A stretch of 64,000 nt of DNA from Flammeovirga kamogawensis. GTDB taxonomy: Bacteria; Bacteroidota; Bacteroidia; Cytophagales; Flammeovirgaceae. The stretch covers positions 2,961,001 through 3,025,000 of the forward strand of contig NZ_CP076128.1 of assembly GCF_018736065.1 (NCBI RefSeq). Direction: 5' to 3'. The notes beneath the pieces are model-generated. The model made no database searches. It had not been told where the DNA came from and saw only the letters and a program-made list of their open reading frames with translations. Positions 17,909 through 27,400 of the stretch are shown in pieces. Position 1 is the first letter of the stretch; each line of letters opens with the position of its first letter. The translations under genes were made by a program, and so were the position numbers.

Positions 17909-18232
17909 ATGAAAGCAATACAAAATATAGAAGAGTACAATCAGTTAATTGCAAACAGTAACAACACTCCTGTTTTACTAGATTTCTATGCAGATTGGTG
18001 TGGACCTTGTCAGACTTTACTTCCTACTGTAGAAAAATTATCAAAGGAATACGAAGGGAAAGTAACTATTCAAAAGGTAAACATCGAAGCTGTTCCAGAA
18101 TTAGCAACGCTTCATAAAGTCAGAAGTATTCCTAACCTAGTGTTCATCAAAAATGAAAAGGTAGTTAACACACATATTGGTTTGGCGTCAGAAGCTGATT
18201 TAAGAACTAATCTTGATACACTTTCTAACTAA
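17909..18232 (+). CDS. thioredoxin
   Basis: This 107-residue cytoplasmic thioredoxin has the WCGPC active site at residues 30-34 and the cis-Pro at 75 (RSIPNLVF). It reduces protein disulfides using thioredoxin reductase. It lies 38 bp upstream of an AhpD-like gene, and an AraC regulator follows on the same strand. The pairing suggests that the thioredoxin recharges the CxxC site of the AhpD-like protein in peroxide or electrophile defence; this is inference from context. A TACACCTTTG stretch upstream is close to, but not an exact, -7 box. Confidence 0.95.
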   Translation: MKAIQNIEEYNQLIANSNNTPVLLDFYADWCGPCQTLLPTVEKLSKEYEGKVTIQKVNIEAVPELATLHKVRSIPNLVFIKNEKVVNTHIGLASEADLRTNLDTLSN

Positions 18233-18270
18233 TTTAATTTTTATTCATTCATCTTTCAAAAACAATTATT

Positions 18271-18822
18271 ATGGCACAATTTACAATTCCAACAAGAGCA
18301 GAAGTTTCAGAAAGCAACCAAGCTATCTTTGATAACCTTAAAAAGAACATCGGTTTTGTTCCTAATCTATATGCATACTATGCAAAAAGTGATACTGCTT
18401 TACAAGATTATTTAGGTTTTCAAGGTAGAAAAACAAGTCTTTCTAATAAAGAAAAAGAAGTTGTTAACCTTGTTGTTAGCGAATTCAACGGTTGTCAGTA
18501 TTGCTTATCAGCACATACACAATTAGCTAAAATGAATGGTTTTACCGAGGAACAAATTCTTGAAATTAGAAGCGGTAAAGCAACATTTGATTTTAAATTA
18601 GATGCATTAGCTCAATTTACTTTAGCATCTGTAGCAGAGAAAGGAAAATTAACGGAAGAACAAAAAAATAATTTCTTTGGAGCAGGATACACTGAAGAAA
18701 ATCTTATTGATACAACTATAGCTATTGGCGACAAAGTGATTAGTAACTATATCCATAACCTTACTAATTTTTCTATTGATTTCCCATTAGCTCAACCTTT
18801 AGAGGTAACAGAAAATGTATAA
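18271..18822 (+). CDS. AhpD-like/carboxymuconolactone decarboxylase family peroxidase-related protein
   Basis: The 183-residue all-helical protein carries the CMD/AhpD catalytic motif NGCQYCLSAHT (Cys75, Cys78, His82), with Glu residues upstream at the expected position of the proton relay. Proteins of the 'uncharacterized peroxidase-related enzyme' branch have this length. They reduce hydroperoxides or serve as disulfide adaptors. It follows the thioredoxin gene directly and is followed by an AraC-family regulator that may control the pair. Confidence 0.9.
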   Translation: MAQFTIPTRAEVSESNQAIFDNLKKNIGFVPNLYAYYAKSDTALQDYLGFQGRKTSLSNKEKEVVNLVVSEFNGCQYCLSAHTQLAKMNGFTEEQILEIRSGKATFDFKLDALAQFTLASVAEKGKLTEEQKNNFFGAGYTEENLIDTTIAIGDKVISNYIHNLTNFSIDFPLAQPLEVTENV

Positions 18823-18900
18823 ATATTAATATATTTATTGTAAGTAACACAGAGCAGATTTACCTTTAAAAGTAGATCTGCTTTTTTAATTAATTATGTT

Positions 18901-19734
18901 ATGAAATTCACGAAAGAAACGGGAGAGTATTTAGAAATTCTTGAGATTACCTCAACTAATATATCTTCTGAAATAGAAAGTAATGCCAATAAATTAACGG
19001 TATTATGGTTTGATTCTGATGAGAATATTTTAGCTGTAGATGGTGTAGAGGCTACCTATTCTACAGATGATATTATCTTCTTAACTGAATTTCATAAAGT
19101 AGAAATTAAAGCTATTAAACATGCTAAATTATTAAGGTTTAATAGACCATTTTATTGTATTTCTGAACATGATGGAGAAGTTGGCTGTAAAGGTTTGCTC
19201 TTTTTTGGTTCTGCTAACCTCCCTTTTATTCATATTAGCGCTGAAGATAAAAAGAAATTAGGACCTCTTTGGGATGTTTTTTTAAATGAGTTACAATCTG
19301 AAGATGAGCACCAATTAGAAATGTTACAGATGCTTCTTAAAAGGCTTTTGATTTTATGCACTAGGATATATAAAAGCCAAACTGATATAATTAATGCTGA
19401 TAGTGATAAATTAGACTTGGTGAGAAATTTCAACTATTTAGTAGAAACACATTTTAAAACAAAACATACAGTGGCTGAGTATGCAGACCTTTTAAATAAA
19501 TCACCAAAAACACTATCTAACGTCTTTAAACTCTTTGGGCATAAAAAACCATTACAGTTTATACAAGATCGTATAGTTTTAGAAGCCAAAAGGCAGGTAA
19601 TTTATACAGATAAGTCTATATCCGAAATTGGGTATGAATTAGGTTTTGATGATGTACAAACTTTCAGTAGGTATTTTAAGAAAATAGAAGGAGTATCACC
19701 AACAGATTATAAGCAAACAAAAAAGGTCAGTTGA
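18901..19734 (+). CDS. AraC family transcriptional regulator
   Basis: This 277-residue regulator has an N-terminal cupin-like sensor region (~1-150) and a C-terminal double helix-turn-helix (~180-272). The second HTH contains SISEIGYELGFDDVQTFSRYFKK, the typical AraC signature. It follows the thioredoxin and AhpD-like genes, so it may control them in response to a redox or aromatic signal; the ligand is unknown. The last codons and stop (TGA 19732-19734) are part of the terminator stem. Confidence 0.93.
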   Translation: MKFTKETGEYLEILEITSTNISSEIESNANKLTVLWFDSDENILAVDGVEATYSTDDIIFLTEFHKVEIKAIKHAKLLRFNRPFYCISEHDGEVGCKGLLFFGSANLPFIHISAEDKKKLGPLWDVFLNELQSEDEHQLEMLQMLLKRLLILCTRIYKSQTDIINADSDKLDLVRNFNYLVETHFKTKHTVAEYADLLNKSPKTLSNVFKLFGHKKPLQFIQDRIVLEAKRQVIYTDKSISEIGYELGFDDVQTFSRYFKKIEGVSPTDYKQTKKVS

Positions 19735-19756
19735 TTTAAAATCAACTGACCTTTTT
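19720..19756. terminator. bidirectional terminator overlapping the end of the AraC gene
   Basis: A 16-bp stem (19720-19735 with 19741-19756, loop of 5) includes the last codons and stop of the AraC gene. It lies 20 bp from the stop of the converging gene. Confidence 0.92.
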
Positions 19757-19776
19757 ATATATCTTGTCTCGAGCAA

Positions 19777-20502
19777 TTATTTAGCAGCTAGAATAGCAGC
19801 ATATTTCTTTGCGTCGTTCGCTTCTTGAACTTTTGGATACTTCGCTAATAAATCATTGTAAGTATCTAATGCTTTTGCATTATCTCCAGCAGCTTCATAA
19901 GTAAATGCCAACTTCATCATGTAAGATGGAGTGAATTCTTTATTTTGCTTGTAAGCAATTGCTTCTTTGTAAGATGAAATCGCTTCAGGATATTTTTCTA
20001 ATTCAACGTTAGCATCACCTACTAAAGCATAAGCTCTAGCTTGTACTAATTCGTCTTTTGCAGAAAATGCATCTAAATGAGTAATTGCTTTTGCATACTC
20101 ACCCATTTTCATATAAGATACACCTGCATAATATGTAGCAAGGTTTGCTGCTTTAGTTCCGCTATACTCATCTGCAATTTCTAAGAAACCACCAGTTAAG
20201 TTACCATCACCATTTAAGGCTTTTCCTAAAGAATCTTTTTCAAAATAAAATACTGCTGGTGCTAATTCTGCTTGAGCTTCTGTATTTTGCTTTTCTAGAT
20301 TTACTCCGTATAAGAAATATCCAGCTACTGCTGCAACAACAACACCTACAGCTATAAGGATAGCATTTTTGTTTTTATCAAAAAAGTCTTGAGATTCTTC
20401 TAATCTATCTTGAAGTACTTCTGCACTTTCAAATACCTCAAACTCGCTATGCTCCTCGCTAGTGTTACCTTTCTTTGCTGTATCGTGTTTCTTATCTTTC
20501 AT
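19777..20502 (-). CDS. YfgM-like membrane-anchored TPR protein
   Basis: The protein is 241 residues from the ATG at 20502; an ATG three codons earlier is possible. It has a charged cytoplasmic N-terminus, one membrane helix (~45-65: AILIAVGVVVAAVAGYFLYG), and a periplasmic C-terminal part with TPR units (YYAGVSYMKMGEYAKAI, ALVGDANVELEKYPEAI, KLAFTYEAAGDNAKAL). This is the layout of YfgM/DUF2133-like proteins, which associate with the Sec translocon in E. coli; a role as chaperone adaptor is by analogy. A TAAATTTG box (20572-20565, minus) could be its -7 element. Confidence 0.82.
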   Translation of the reverse strand: MKDKKHDTAKKGNTSEEHSEFEVFESAEVLQDRLEESQDFFDKNKNAILIAVGVVVAAVAGYFLYGVNLEKQNTEAQAELAPAVFYFEKDSLGKALNGDGNLTGGFLEIADEYSGTKAANLATYYAGVSYMKMGEYAKAITHLDAFSAKDELVQARAYALVGDANVELEKYPEAISSYKEAIAYKQNKEFTPSYMMKLAFTYEAAGDNAKALDTYNDLLAKYPKVQEANDAKKYAAILAAK

Positions 20503-20564
20503 GGTCTCCATGTATATTTATAAATAGGTCTTTACCTAATAAAAAATCTTTATAATTCAGTCGG

Positions 20565-20572
20565 CAAATTTA
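20565..20572 (-). promoter_or_regulatory. possible -7 promoter box
   Basis: TAAATTTG on the minus strand matches the Bacteroidota -7 consensus exactly, ~60 bp upstream of the YfgM-like gene. The expected -33 TTG is not at the usual distance. Confidence 0.4.
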
Positions 20573-20644
20573 AAAAATATTCCACAATTATAATATTTTT
20601 AAGGAGTCTTTGTACTGAAAAACGATTAATTATATACTTTTTAA

Positions 20645-20675
20645 TAAAAAAAGGCTATCCAAAACGGATAGCCTT
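20645..20675 (-). terminator. intrinsic terminator after pdhA
   Basis: A perfect 10-bp stem (20675-20666 with 20660-20651, minus) with a 5-nt loop is followed by Ts on the minus strand. Confidence 0.93.
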
Positions 20676-20703
20676 CTCTATATATATTAAATATTTAGTA
20701 GAA

Positions 20704-21720
20704 TTAAGAATTCACAAAAGGATAATCAGGTTCTACATAAACATCTGTGTATGCTTCAGACTTATCTGGATAAGGAGATTCTTCTGCAAATTTAACTGCA
20801 TCTAAAACTCTTTGTTTTAATGACTTGTCAAATTCTTTTAATTCCTCTTCCGTAGCATATCCTTTACTTAAAAGTGTTTGTTTCACTTTCTCGATAGGGT
20901 CTTGTGCCTTGTATTCTGCTACTTCCTCTTTTGTACGGTATTTAGCAGGGTCAGACATAGAGTGACCTTTGTAACGATATGTTCTAAATTCTAAGAAGTA
21001 AGGACCTTTACCAGCACGTATATGAGCTGCAGCCTCTTCCATTGCAATATGTACTTCTTCTACATCCATTCCGTCTACTGGACGAGAAGGAATATCATAA
21101 GCTGCACCTAATTCATATAAGTGAGTTACATTAGAAGTACGAGCTACTGAAGTACCCATTGCATAACCATTATTTTCTACAATAAAGATTACTGGTAACT
21201 TCCAAGCCATTGCCATGTTAAATGCTTCGTGCATTGCACCCTGACGGATTGCACCATCACCAAACATTGTTACACAAAGATTTTTAGTTCCTTTGTATTT
21301 TTCTCCAAAAGCGATACCAGCTCCCATAGGAATCTGAGCACCAACGATACCATGTCCACCTGCAAAGTTGACTGTTTTATCGAAAATGTGCATAGAACCA
21401 CCTTTACCTTTAGTAGTACCAGTTGCTTTTCCGTACATTTCTGCCATAACTGCACCTGGATCTGTACCTAACATGATTGGGTGAGCATGATCACGATATG
21501 CTGTGATATAATGATCGTCTTTTGTTAATGCAGAAACCTGACCAGCAGCACAAGCTTCCTGACCAATATATAAGTGACAGAAACCTCTAATTTTTTGCTG
21601 ACCATATAATTGTGCAGTCTTCTCTTCGAAGCGTCTGACTAATAGCATGTTCTCATACCATTCCCAGTATTGCTCTTTCGAGAAAGCGCGTTCTTCTTTC
21701 AGTACTTTTTCTTGAGACAT
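20704..21720 (-). CDS. pdhA: pyruvate dehydrogenase E1 component subunit alpha
   Basis: This 338-residue subunit of the thiamine-diphosphate-dependent E1 enzyme decarboxylates pyruvate and passes the acetyl group to E2 lipoyl domains. The TPP motif begins at GDGAIRQG (154-161) and ends at VENNGYAMGT (181-190). HGIVGAQIPMGAG and the C-terminal loop YKGHSMSDPAKYR are E1-alpha hallmarks. E1 beta, E2 and E3 are not adjacent, so the complex is encoded at separate loci. A good promoter (TTTG-N22-TAATTTTG) overlaps the end of the upstream gene, and a terminator follows, so the gene is monocistronic. Confidence 0.95.
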   Translation of the reverse strand: MSQEKVLKEERAFSKEQYWEWYENMLLVRRFEEKTAQLYGQQKIRGFCHLYIGQEACAAGQVSALTKDDHYITAYRDHAHPIMLGTDPGAVMAEMYGKATGTTKGKGGSMHIFDKTVNFAGGHGIVGAQIPMGAGIAFGEKYKGTKNLCVTMFGDGAIRQGAMHEAFNMAMAWKLPVIFIVENNGYAMGTSVARTSNVTHLYELGAAYDIPSRPVDGMDVEEVHIAMEEAAAHIRAGKGPYFLEFRTYRYKGHSMSDPAKYRTKEEVAEYKAQDPIEKVKQTLLSKGYATEEELKEFDKSLKQRVLDAVKFAEESPYPDKSEAYTDVYVEPDYPFVNS

Positions 21721-21898
21721 CTCTTAAGGTTGTTGAGTGTTAGCGTCTCTTACATTTAAATGACGAAGACGCTAAAAGATATTTTTAATTTTTCGTTTTC
21801 GCCCAAATATCTAATTTATAGAGTAAAAAAACAATCATTATTTAATTCAATCTTACTTATTATGCTCCATTTAATAGATTTACAATGATATTACCCAC

Positions 21899-21932
21899 CA
21901 AAATTATTTAAGTACAGGTTTTTAAAGTCAAA
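21899..21932 (-). promoter_or_regulatory. promoter for pdhA (-33 TTTG, -7 TAATTTTG)
   Basis: On the minus strand TTTG at 21932-21929 is followed after 22 bases by TAATTTTG at 21906-21899, an exact match to the Bacteroidota promoter pattern. The predicted leader is about 170 nt. The -33 box lies in the last codons of the upstream 2H gene. Confidence 0.65.
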
Positions 21933-22542
21933 TTTCTGTCAAAGATTTTTTCCATAATAACTTTTCACAAGTACAACCTGTACCCATATGGTATAATGCG
22001 ATATCAGTAAATTCTATCTTTTCCCCCAACTGTTTAGCACATACTTTTGCGTCACCTTGCCCAATTGTTATATGAGGATTAAAATTGTTTTTGGCGTATG
22101 TAGAAAAGAAAGAGTTTAAATAGGTGATACCTGAATATGGCATTGCATCATTTACGAAATAAAAATCTGAATTATCTTTTTCGGAGGCCCCATCAAAATG
22201 ATATTTTTCTATCAATTTTATTAAAGAATAATGTAAGCCTTTTAATGGATTAGTCAATTCGAAACTCCAGCCTATTGTACTTTTATTATGCTGATAAACG
22301 CTCTCAATTTTTAATAATTCTAGTTCGAATAATGACATTGCTTCTAAGTAATCTTTTATCCTTGATAATACGAATGGATAATCATCTACTGCAACACGAC
22401 ACATAGCTATTGAAAGGTGAGGTACAGTTGTAGTTTCATTTAATTTCAACGTACTGTCTACTAATGTTTGATTTAAATTAACAATCTCTTTTTGCACTTT
22501 TAAAGAAGGCAATAAAACTAAATCTAAGGCTATATATTTCAT
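21928..22542 (-). CDS. 2H phosphoesterase superfamily protein (2'-5' RNA ligase-like)
   Basis: The protein is 204 residues from the ATG at 22542; an in-frame TTG 13 codons upstream lies inside a terminator and is rejected. Two HxS/T motifs, His42-Leu-Ser44 (VPHLSIAM) and His157-Ile-Thr159 (NPHITIGQG), define the 2H superfamily, whose members act on 2',3'-cyclic phosphates or 2'-5' linkages in RNA or small nucleotides. The spacing and the C-terminal LYHMGTGCTC region do not match ThpR/LigT closely, so the substrate is open. The upstream GlmU-like gene is separated by a terminator. Confidence 0.78.
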   Translation of the reverse strand: MKYIALDLVLLPSLKVQKEIVNLNQTLVDSTLKLNETTTVPHLSIAMCRVAVDDYPFVLSRIKDYLEAMSLFELELLKIESVYQHNKSTIGWSFELTNPLKGLHYSLIKLIEKYHFDGASEKDNSDFYFVNDAMPYSGITYLNSFFSTYAKNNFNPHITIGQGDAKVCAKQLGEKIEFTDIALYHMGTGCTCEKLLWKKSLTEI

Positions 22543-22553
22543 GGTATAAGTAT

Positions 22554-22585
22554 AAAAAAAGAGTTGATAACTAGTTACCAACTCT
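22554..22585 (-). terminator. terminator between the GlmU-like and 2H genes
   Basis: A 26-nt near-perfect palindrome (22585-22560, one G-U pair) is followed on the minus strand by a T run (22560-22554). It lies immediately after the GlmU-like gene and 12 bases before the 2H start codon. Confidence 0.85.
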
Positions 22586-22592
22586 TCAATAT

Positions 22593-23780
22593 TTATTCTC
22601 TATCGAACTTACTAAGCTCGAATACTTTTTGTAAAATCTGACGATCATGTACTGTGAAATCTGCTTTTCTTCGTGCAAAAACACGTTCAGCAATTTCAAC
22701 CATTTTATCTAGTTGGGCTACATCTTTAGAATCAATAGCACCCCAAGCAAAAGATGGAATATGCTTTGGAGGGAAACCTCCTCCAAAAATATGAGCACTT
22801 ACACCAACTACTGTACCAGTATTAAACATTGTATTAATACCCGCTTTACAATAATCGGCCATCATCATTCCGCAAAATTGTTGTTGTGTACTTACATATT
22901 CACTTTTTTCATAACTCCAGATTCTTACTGGTCCGTAATTGTTTTTTAAGTTTGATGTATTAGTATCTGCACCTAAGTTACACCACTCTCCAACTACAGA
23001 GTTTCCTAAAAATCCATCATGAGCTTTATTAGAATAGCCAAATATTACAGAATTATTGATTTCTCCTCCTACTTTACAATGAGGTCCGAAAGAACAATCT
23101 TCTCTAATTTTTGCACCCATGTTAATTCGAGTTCCCTCTCCTATTGCACAAGTACCTTGGATAATTACACCTTCTTCGATTACAGCATTTTTACCTATAT
23201 AAATCGGCCCTTTTTGGGCATTAAGAATGGCTGCTCGTACTTCTACTCCCTCTTCTACAAAAATATTTGCTCTACCATAAACAACCGTATGAGGATCTTC
23301 AATATGATGACTAATTCGTCCTTTAGTTACTTCTTCAAAATCAAGAATAATTTGTTCTCTGTTATGTGTAAAAATATCCCAAGGATGCTGAATTAAACTA
23401 ACCTCTTCTAAAGGAACTTCAATTTTTTCAAATTCTTCTGGGTCATCAGTCATCTTAGAATAATTAGTACTCGTATGTAAAACCAATACTTCTTTTCCAC
23501 AAACTAATCCTTGTCCTTCCTTTAACTCTTCAATTCTTTTTAAAATAGAAGGGTTTGGACAGAGTGAACCATTAATATAATATTGCTCACTACCATGTTT
23601 TACAGGAAATTTTCCTTGTAGATAATCTTCTGTTAAAAAAGAAACTTCACACTTTAATGCACGTTCCCATTTTTCATAAATTTTAAATATTCCTACACGT
23701 ATATCTGCAACAGGACGTATAAATGTAAATGGTAATAGTTGTACCCTAAGAGTAGGATTGTCAAATAATATAATGTTCAT
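22593..23780 (-). CDS. GlmU-like sugar nucleotidyltransferase/left-handed beta-helix protein
   Basis: The 395-residue protein begins with MNIILFDNPTLRVQLLPFTF, as in the Bacteroidota 'GlmU family' (putative sugar nucleotidyltransferase). The N-terminal ~150 residues are a degenerate nucleotidyltransferase-like domain without the GxGTRM pyrophosphorylase loop. From ~165 hexapeptide repeats build a left-handed beta-helix (VYGRANIFVEEGVEVRAAI, KNAVIEEGVIIQG, GGEINNSVIFG). Members are thought to transfer acyl or nucleotidyl groups in cell-envelope sugar synthesis, but no biochemical role is firm. Confidence 0.85.
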   Translation of the reverse strand: MNIILFDNPTLRVQLLPFTFIRPVADIRVGIFKIYEKWERALKCEVSFLTEDYLQGKFPVKHGSEQYYINGSLCPNPSILKRIEELKEGQGLVCGKEVLVLHTSTNYSKMTDDPEEFEKIEVPLEEVSLIQHPWDIFTHNREQIILDFEEVTKGRISHHIEDPHTVVYGRANIFVEEGVEVRAAILNAQKGPIYIGKNAVIEEGVIIQGTCAIGEGTRINMGAKIREDCSFGPHCKVGGEINNSVIFGYSNKAHDGFLGNSVVGEWCNLGADTNTSNLKNNYGPVRIWSYEKSEYVSTQQQFCGMMMADYCKAGINTMFNTGTVVGVSAHIFGGGFPPKHIPSFAWGAIDSKDVAQLDKMVEIAERVFARRKADFTVHDRQILQKVFELSKFDRE

Positions 23781-24116
23781 GATATGATGATAATCTAACG
23801 GACAAACACTATTTGTATAGTGCGATTATGGGGCAAAGATGCATCGTTGAAAGCTATAGACAAAATTCAACTAGAGATAATAAGTTATTTATACTATTTA
23901 TTTTGAGTTAGATAGCCTACTGTATTATGTCGTATTGGTGGAAATATCAGACATTCCCAATGCATCATTATTACGTTCTACTGTTAAAATCATTTTTTTT
24001 TAAATGATTGATATTTTTTGGTAACACAATGCATGAGTGTTCAAATATCACTGTATATCAACACGTTATAATATTTTTTTTAAATGAAAACAAGAAAAGC
24101 TGTATAGAATTAAGAA

Positions 24117-24149
24117 TTTGCTTTTCTACACTTAATAATTGTAAGTTTG
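24117..24149 (+). promoter_or_regulatory. promoter of the glucanase locus (-33 TTTG, -7 TAAGTTTG)
   Basis: TTTG at 24117-24120 is separated by 21 bp from TAAGTTTG at 24142-24149, both exact matches to the Bacteroidota consensus. Transcription would start near 24155, leaving a ~310-nt leader before the ATG at 24465. Confidence 0.7.
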
Positions 24150-24415
24150 ACTTAAGCTATAATTGAAAAAGTCAAAAAATAACTATGATGTAAAATAATA
24201 CTATTACTTCTTTCTAACCAATTGAATAGTAAAATCACACTTCCTTTTAAAAATCTTCTTTCTTAACAAGTCTCCTCTATCTAAGGTCGGAGCTTGCCAT
24301 TCTATCATTAAGCAATATTTATATGTTGCATTATTATCGTTAGTTGTAAATAACAACTTATTAAACATTACTTAAAGTAACGTAAAATTGGAGTACTCCC
24401 AATACTATTTTACAG

Positions 24416-24436
24416 TTTAGGACCAGCTATCCTAAA
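24416..24436 (+). promoter_or_regulatory. leader hairpin upstream of the glucanase gene
   Basis: TTTAGGA and TCCTAAA form a perfect 7-bp stem with a 7-nt loop, 28 bp before the start codon. Just upstream, GTAAAAT/ATTTTAC arms at 24382-24413 enclose another short pairing. These could be an AraC-type operator or an RNA element; which is unknown. Confidence 0.4.
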
Positions 24437-24464
24437 AACTTATATATCTACTAATTAATTTGAA

Positions 24465-27400
24465 ATGAAAAAACAAAAACTAATTTTTTGTCTTAGTCTA
24501 CTACTAAGCACACTTCTCTCTATGCATGTTTTTGGGCAGAACCATGTTGAAATCCGTAATGAAAACCAAAATGCCCGACTCTATGTTAATAATCAAAGGT
24601 ATATTATTAGAGGTGTTTGTTACCTCCCTATTCCAAAAGGAGGTACATCACCTACATGGGAAAATATCGATACTGATATTGCTTTAATGCAACAAGCAGG
24701 TATTAATACAATCCGTACTTATGCTCCTATTCTAGAGAATAATGTAATTGATAAACTTGCAGCAGGCGGTATTCGAATTATAATGGGCTTTGGTTACTCT
24801 GACCCAAGTCACCCGTATAAAATTGTAGATGGAACTTATATCGAGTATGTAAACCAATACAAAGATCACCCTGCTATATTGATGTGGGAATTTGGTAACG
24901 AATACAATTACCATACTTACCCAAGTGCCGAAGGTGGTTGGTTTGATGGAGGTCCAATGGAATGGTTTAATGCACTTCAAAATGCAGCAGCCAGTGTAAA
25001 AGCAATCGATCCTCATCATCCTATTTCTACTGCACATGGTGAAAAGCCAACTAAATATGGTGATATGTGGGGAGATCCTATAGAAGTAGCTCCTGATGTA
25101 GATGTTTGGGGAATGAATGTTTACAGATGGACTGGTTCGAGTGGTGCAATTTGGGATTTTTGGTATTCTTTTAATGCACAAGGTAGAGTAAAAGGTGCTT
25201 ACTTATCAGAAGCAGGAGCAGATAGCTATGATGTGAGAATTATGGAAGAAAACCAAGGTATGCATGCTGCTGATATGAAAGAGATACTTTCTCAAGTACT
25301 TACAGCTGTTAACCCAGAAGATGGTAAAAAAATTATTGATTGTGGATTAGGAATTACTCTTTTCCAATTTACAGATGGATGGAACAAAACAGGCAACCCT
25401 GCCACTCATGATGTTGGAAATGTAGATTTACCAGGTTCATTCCCTCAAGATAATTTTAATAATGAGGAGTGGTTTGGTATTACTACGATTGAACGCCAAC
25501 CAAAACAGGCTTTTTATGAAGTTGCAGACATTTACAACAACTTAAAAGCTCAATTTCCTGACCCTCCAATGGGTGTTGTTGGTAACACAGTTAATGTAAC
25601 AGGTATTACAGTAAACACATCAAATGTTACTTTATATGTTGGAGATCAGCTAACTATTTTTACAGAGATACTTCCAGAAAATGCATCTAATAAAACAGTA
25701 TCATGGTCAGCAAGTTCAATAGCTGCAGGCGTGGATAATGGAACAATAACTGCAAATCAAACAGGAAGTTCTATTATCACTGCAACTACTGTAGATGGTA
25801 ATTTTTCTGCCACTTGTAATGTAACCGTGATCAACAGAGTTCAGCCAACTTGTGATATTGATAATCAGATTGAAGCTGAAAGTTATGTAACAATGAATGG
25901 CATTCAATTAGAAGCTACCACTGATATTGGGGGTGGACAAAATGTTGGTTGGATTGATGCTGGAGATTGGTTACAATATGATATTGCATTACCTGCCTGT
26001 ACTTATGAAGTTACTTTTAGAGTTGCTAGTCTCGATGGTGGCGGCATTTTAGAACTTAAAAATGAAAACTCTTTACTTTCTAGTTCTCAAGTTACACAGA
26101 CATCTGGGTGGCAAAATTGGGTTGATATAACAGAAGAAGTAACTATTTCTGAAGCAATCACATCTTTATCAATTCATGCTCCTAGTGGTGGATACAATAT
26201 CAATTGGGTCAAGATAAAAAGTAAAGAAGACAATACTGATATTGCTCCAAATAGTATAGCATTATCTACTTCATCAATTGCTTTAACCATAGGAGAGCAA
26301 CAAACAATAACTGCAAATATCCTTCCTTCAAATGCAACAGATAAAAGTATTGTATGGTCATCTTCTAACCCTGCCATTGCAGCTGTAGATCAAAATGGTT
26401 TTATTACTGCAATAAGTGGAGGATCAGCTATAATTACAGGAACAACAAGTAATCAATTGAATGCTACCTGTACAGTTACTGTTCAAAATCCTATCATAAA
26501 TGTTTCTACTATCAACCTAAATACAATAACAGAAACACTAATAGAAGGAAATAGCACAATACTTACAGCAACAGTTTTACCAGAAAATGCTACAGACAAA
26601 TCAGTTACTTGGAGTAGTTCAAATACTGCAATAGCATCAGTCAATCAAAATGGTCTTGTTACGGCTATTTCAGAAGGATCTGCTATCATTTCTGTAATTT
26701 CGAATAATGGAAATATATCGGCTTCAGCAACAATAAATGTAGAAGCAGACAATTCTATAAGTTGTAATTTTTCTACTTTAATAGAGGCAGAAACATATAC
26801 AGCTAGTTTAGATGTTCAAGTAGAAAATACAACCGATACAAATGGAGGACAAAATGTTGGTTGGATTGATGCTGGAGATTGGCTTGTTTGGAATGTAAAC
26901 ATTCCTGCATGTACTTATAAAATTACCTATAGAATTGCGAGTGCTGTAAATGGAGGCACTATTCAGATAGAAGAAGCTGGAGGAGTAAATGTATTTGGTC
27001 AAGTTACTTTTAATGGAACTGGCGGATGGCAATCTTGGATAGATGTTGAGCAAGAAATTACTATTGAAAATGATATTTCTGAATTGGCTATTTATACTCC
27101 TACAGGTGGTTTTAATATCAATTGGATTAAAATTGAATCTCTAAATCCAACTATCCCAGCAACATCAATAACACTAAATAACTGTCCAGCTGATGTAGCT
27201 TTAAACACTTCACATCAACTTACAGCAACAGTTCTTCCTAGTAATACAACAGATAAAGCAATTATTTGGAGTTCTTCGGATGAAAATATTGTAACTGTAG
27301 ATCAAACAGGTATTGTAAATGTTATCGGTTATGGTGAAGCAATAATTACAGCTGTTAGTTCTAATCAATTATCTGCTAGCTGTACCGTTATTTTAGAAAA

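Larger units (their letters stand above)
23781..24464. other. 684-bp intergenic region with promoter and leader of the glucanase locus
   Basis: There is no credible ORF. It holds an 8-bp hairpin with a T-rich loop near 23991-24011, the promoter at 24117-24149, and a ~310-nt leader for the glucanase gene with several short inverted repeats, of which 24382-24413 and 24416-24436 are the clearest. Neither is followed by a T run. Confidence 0.6.
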
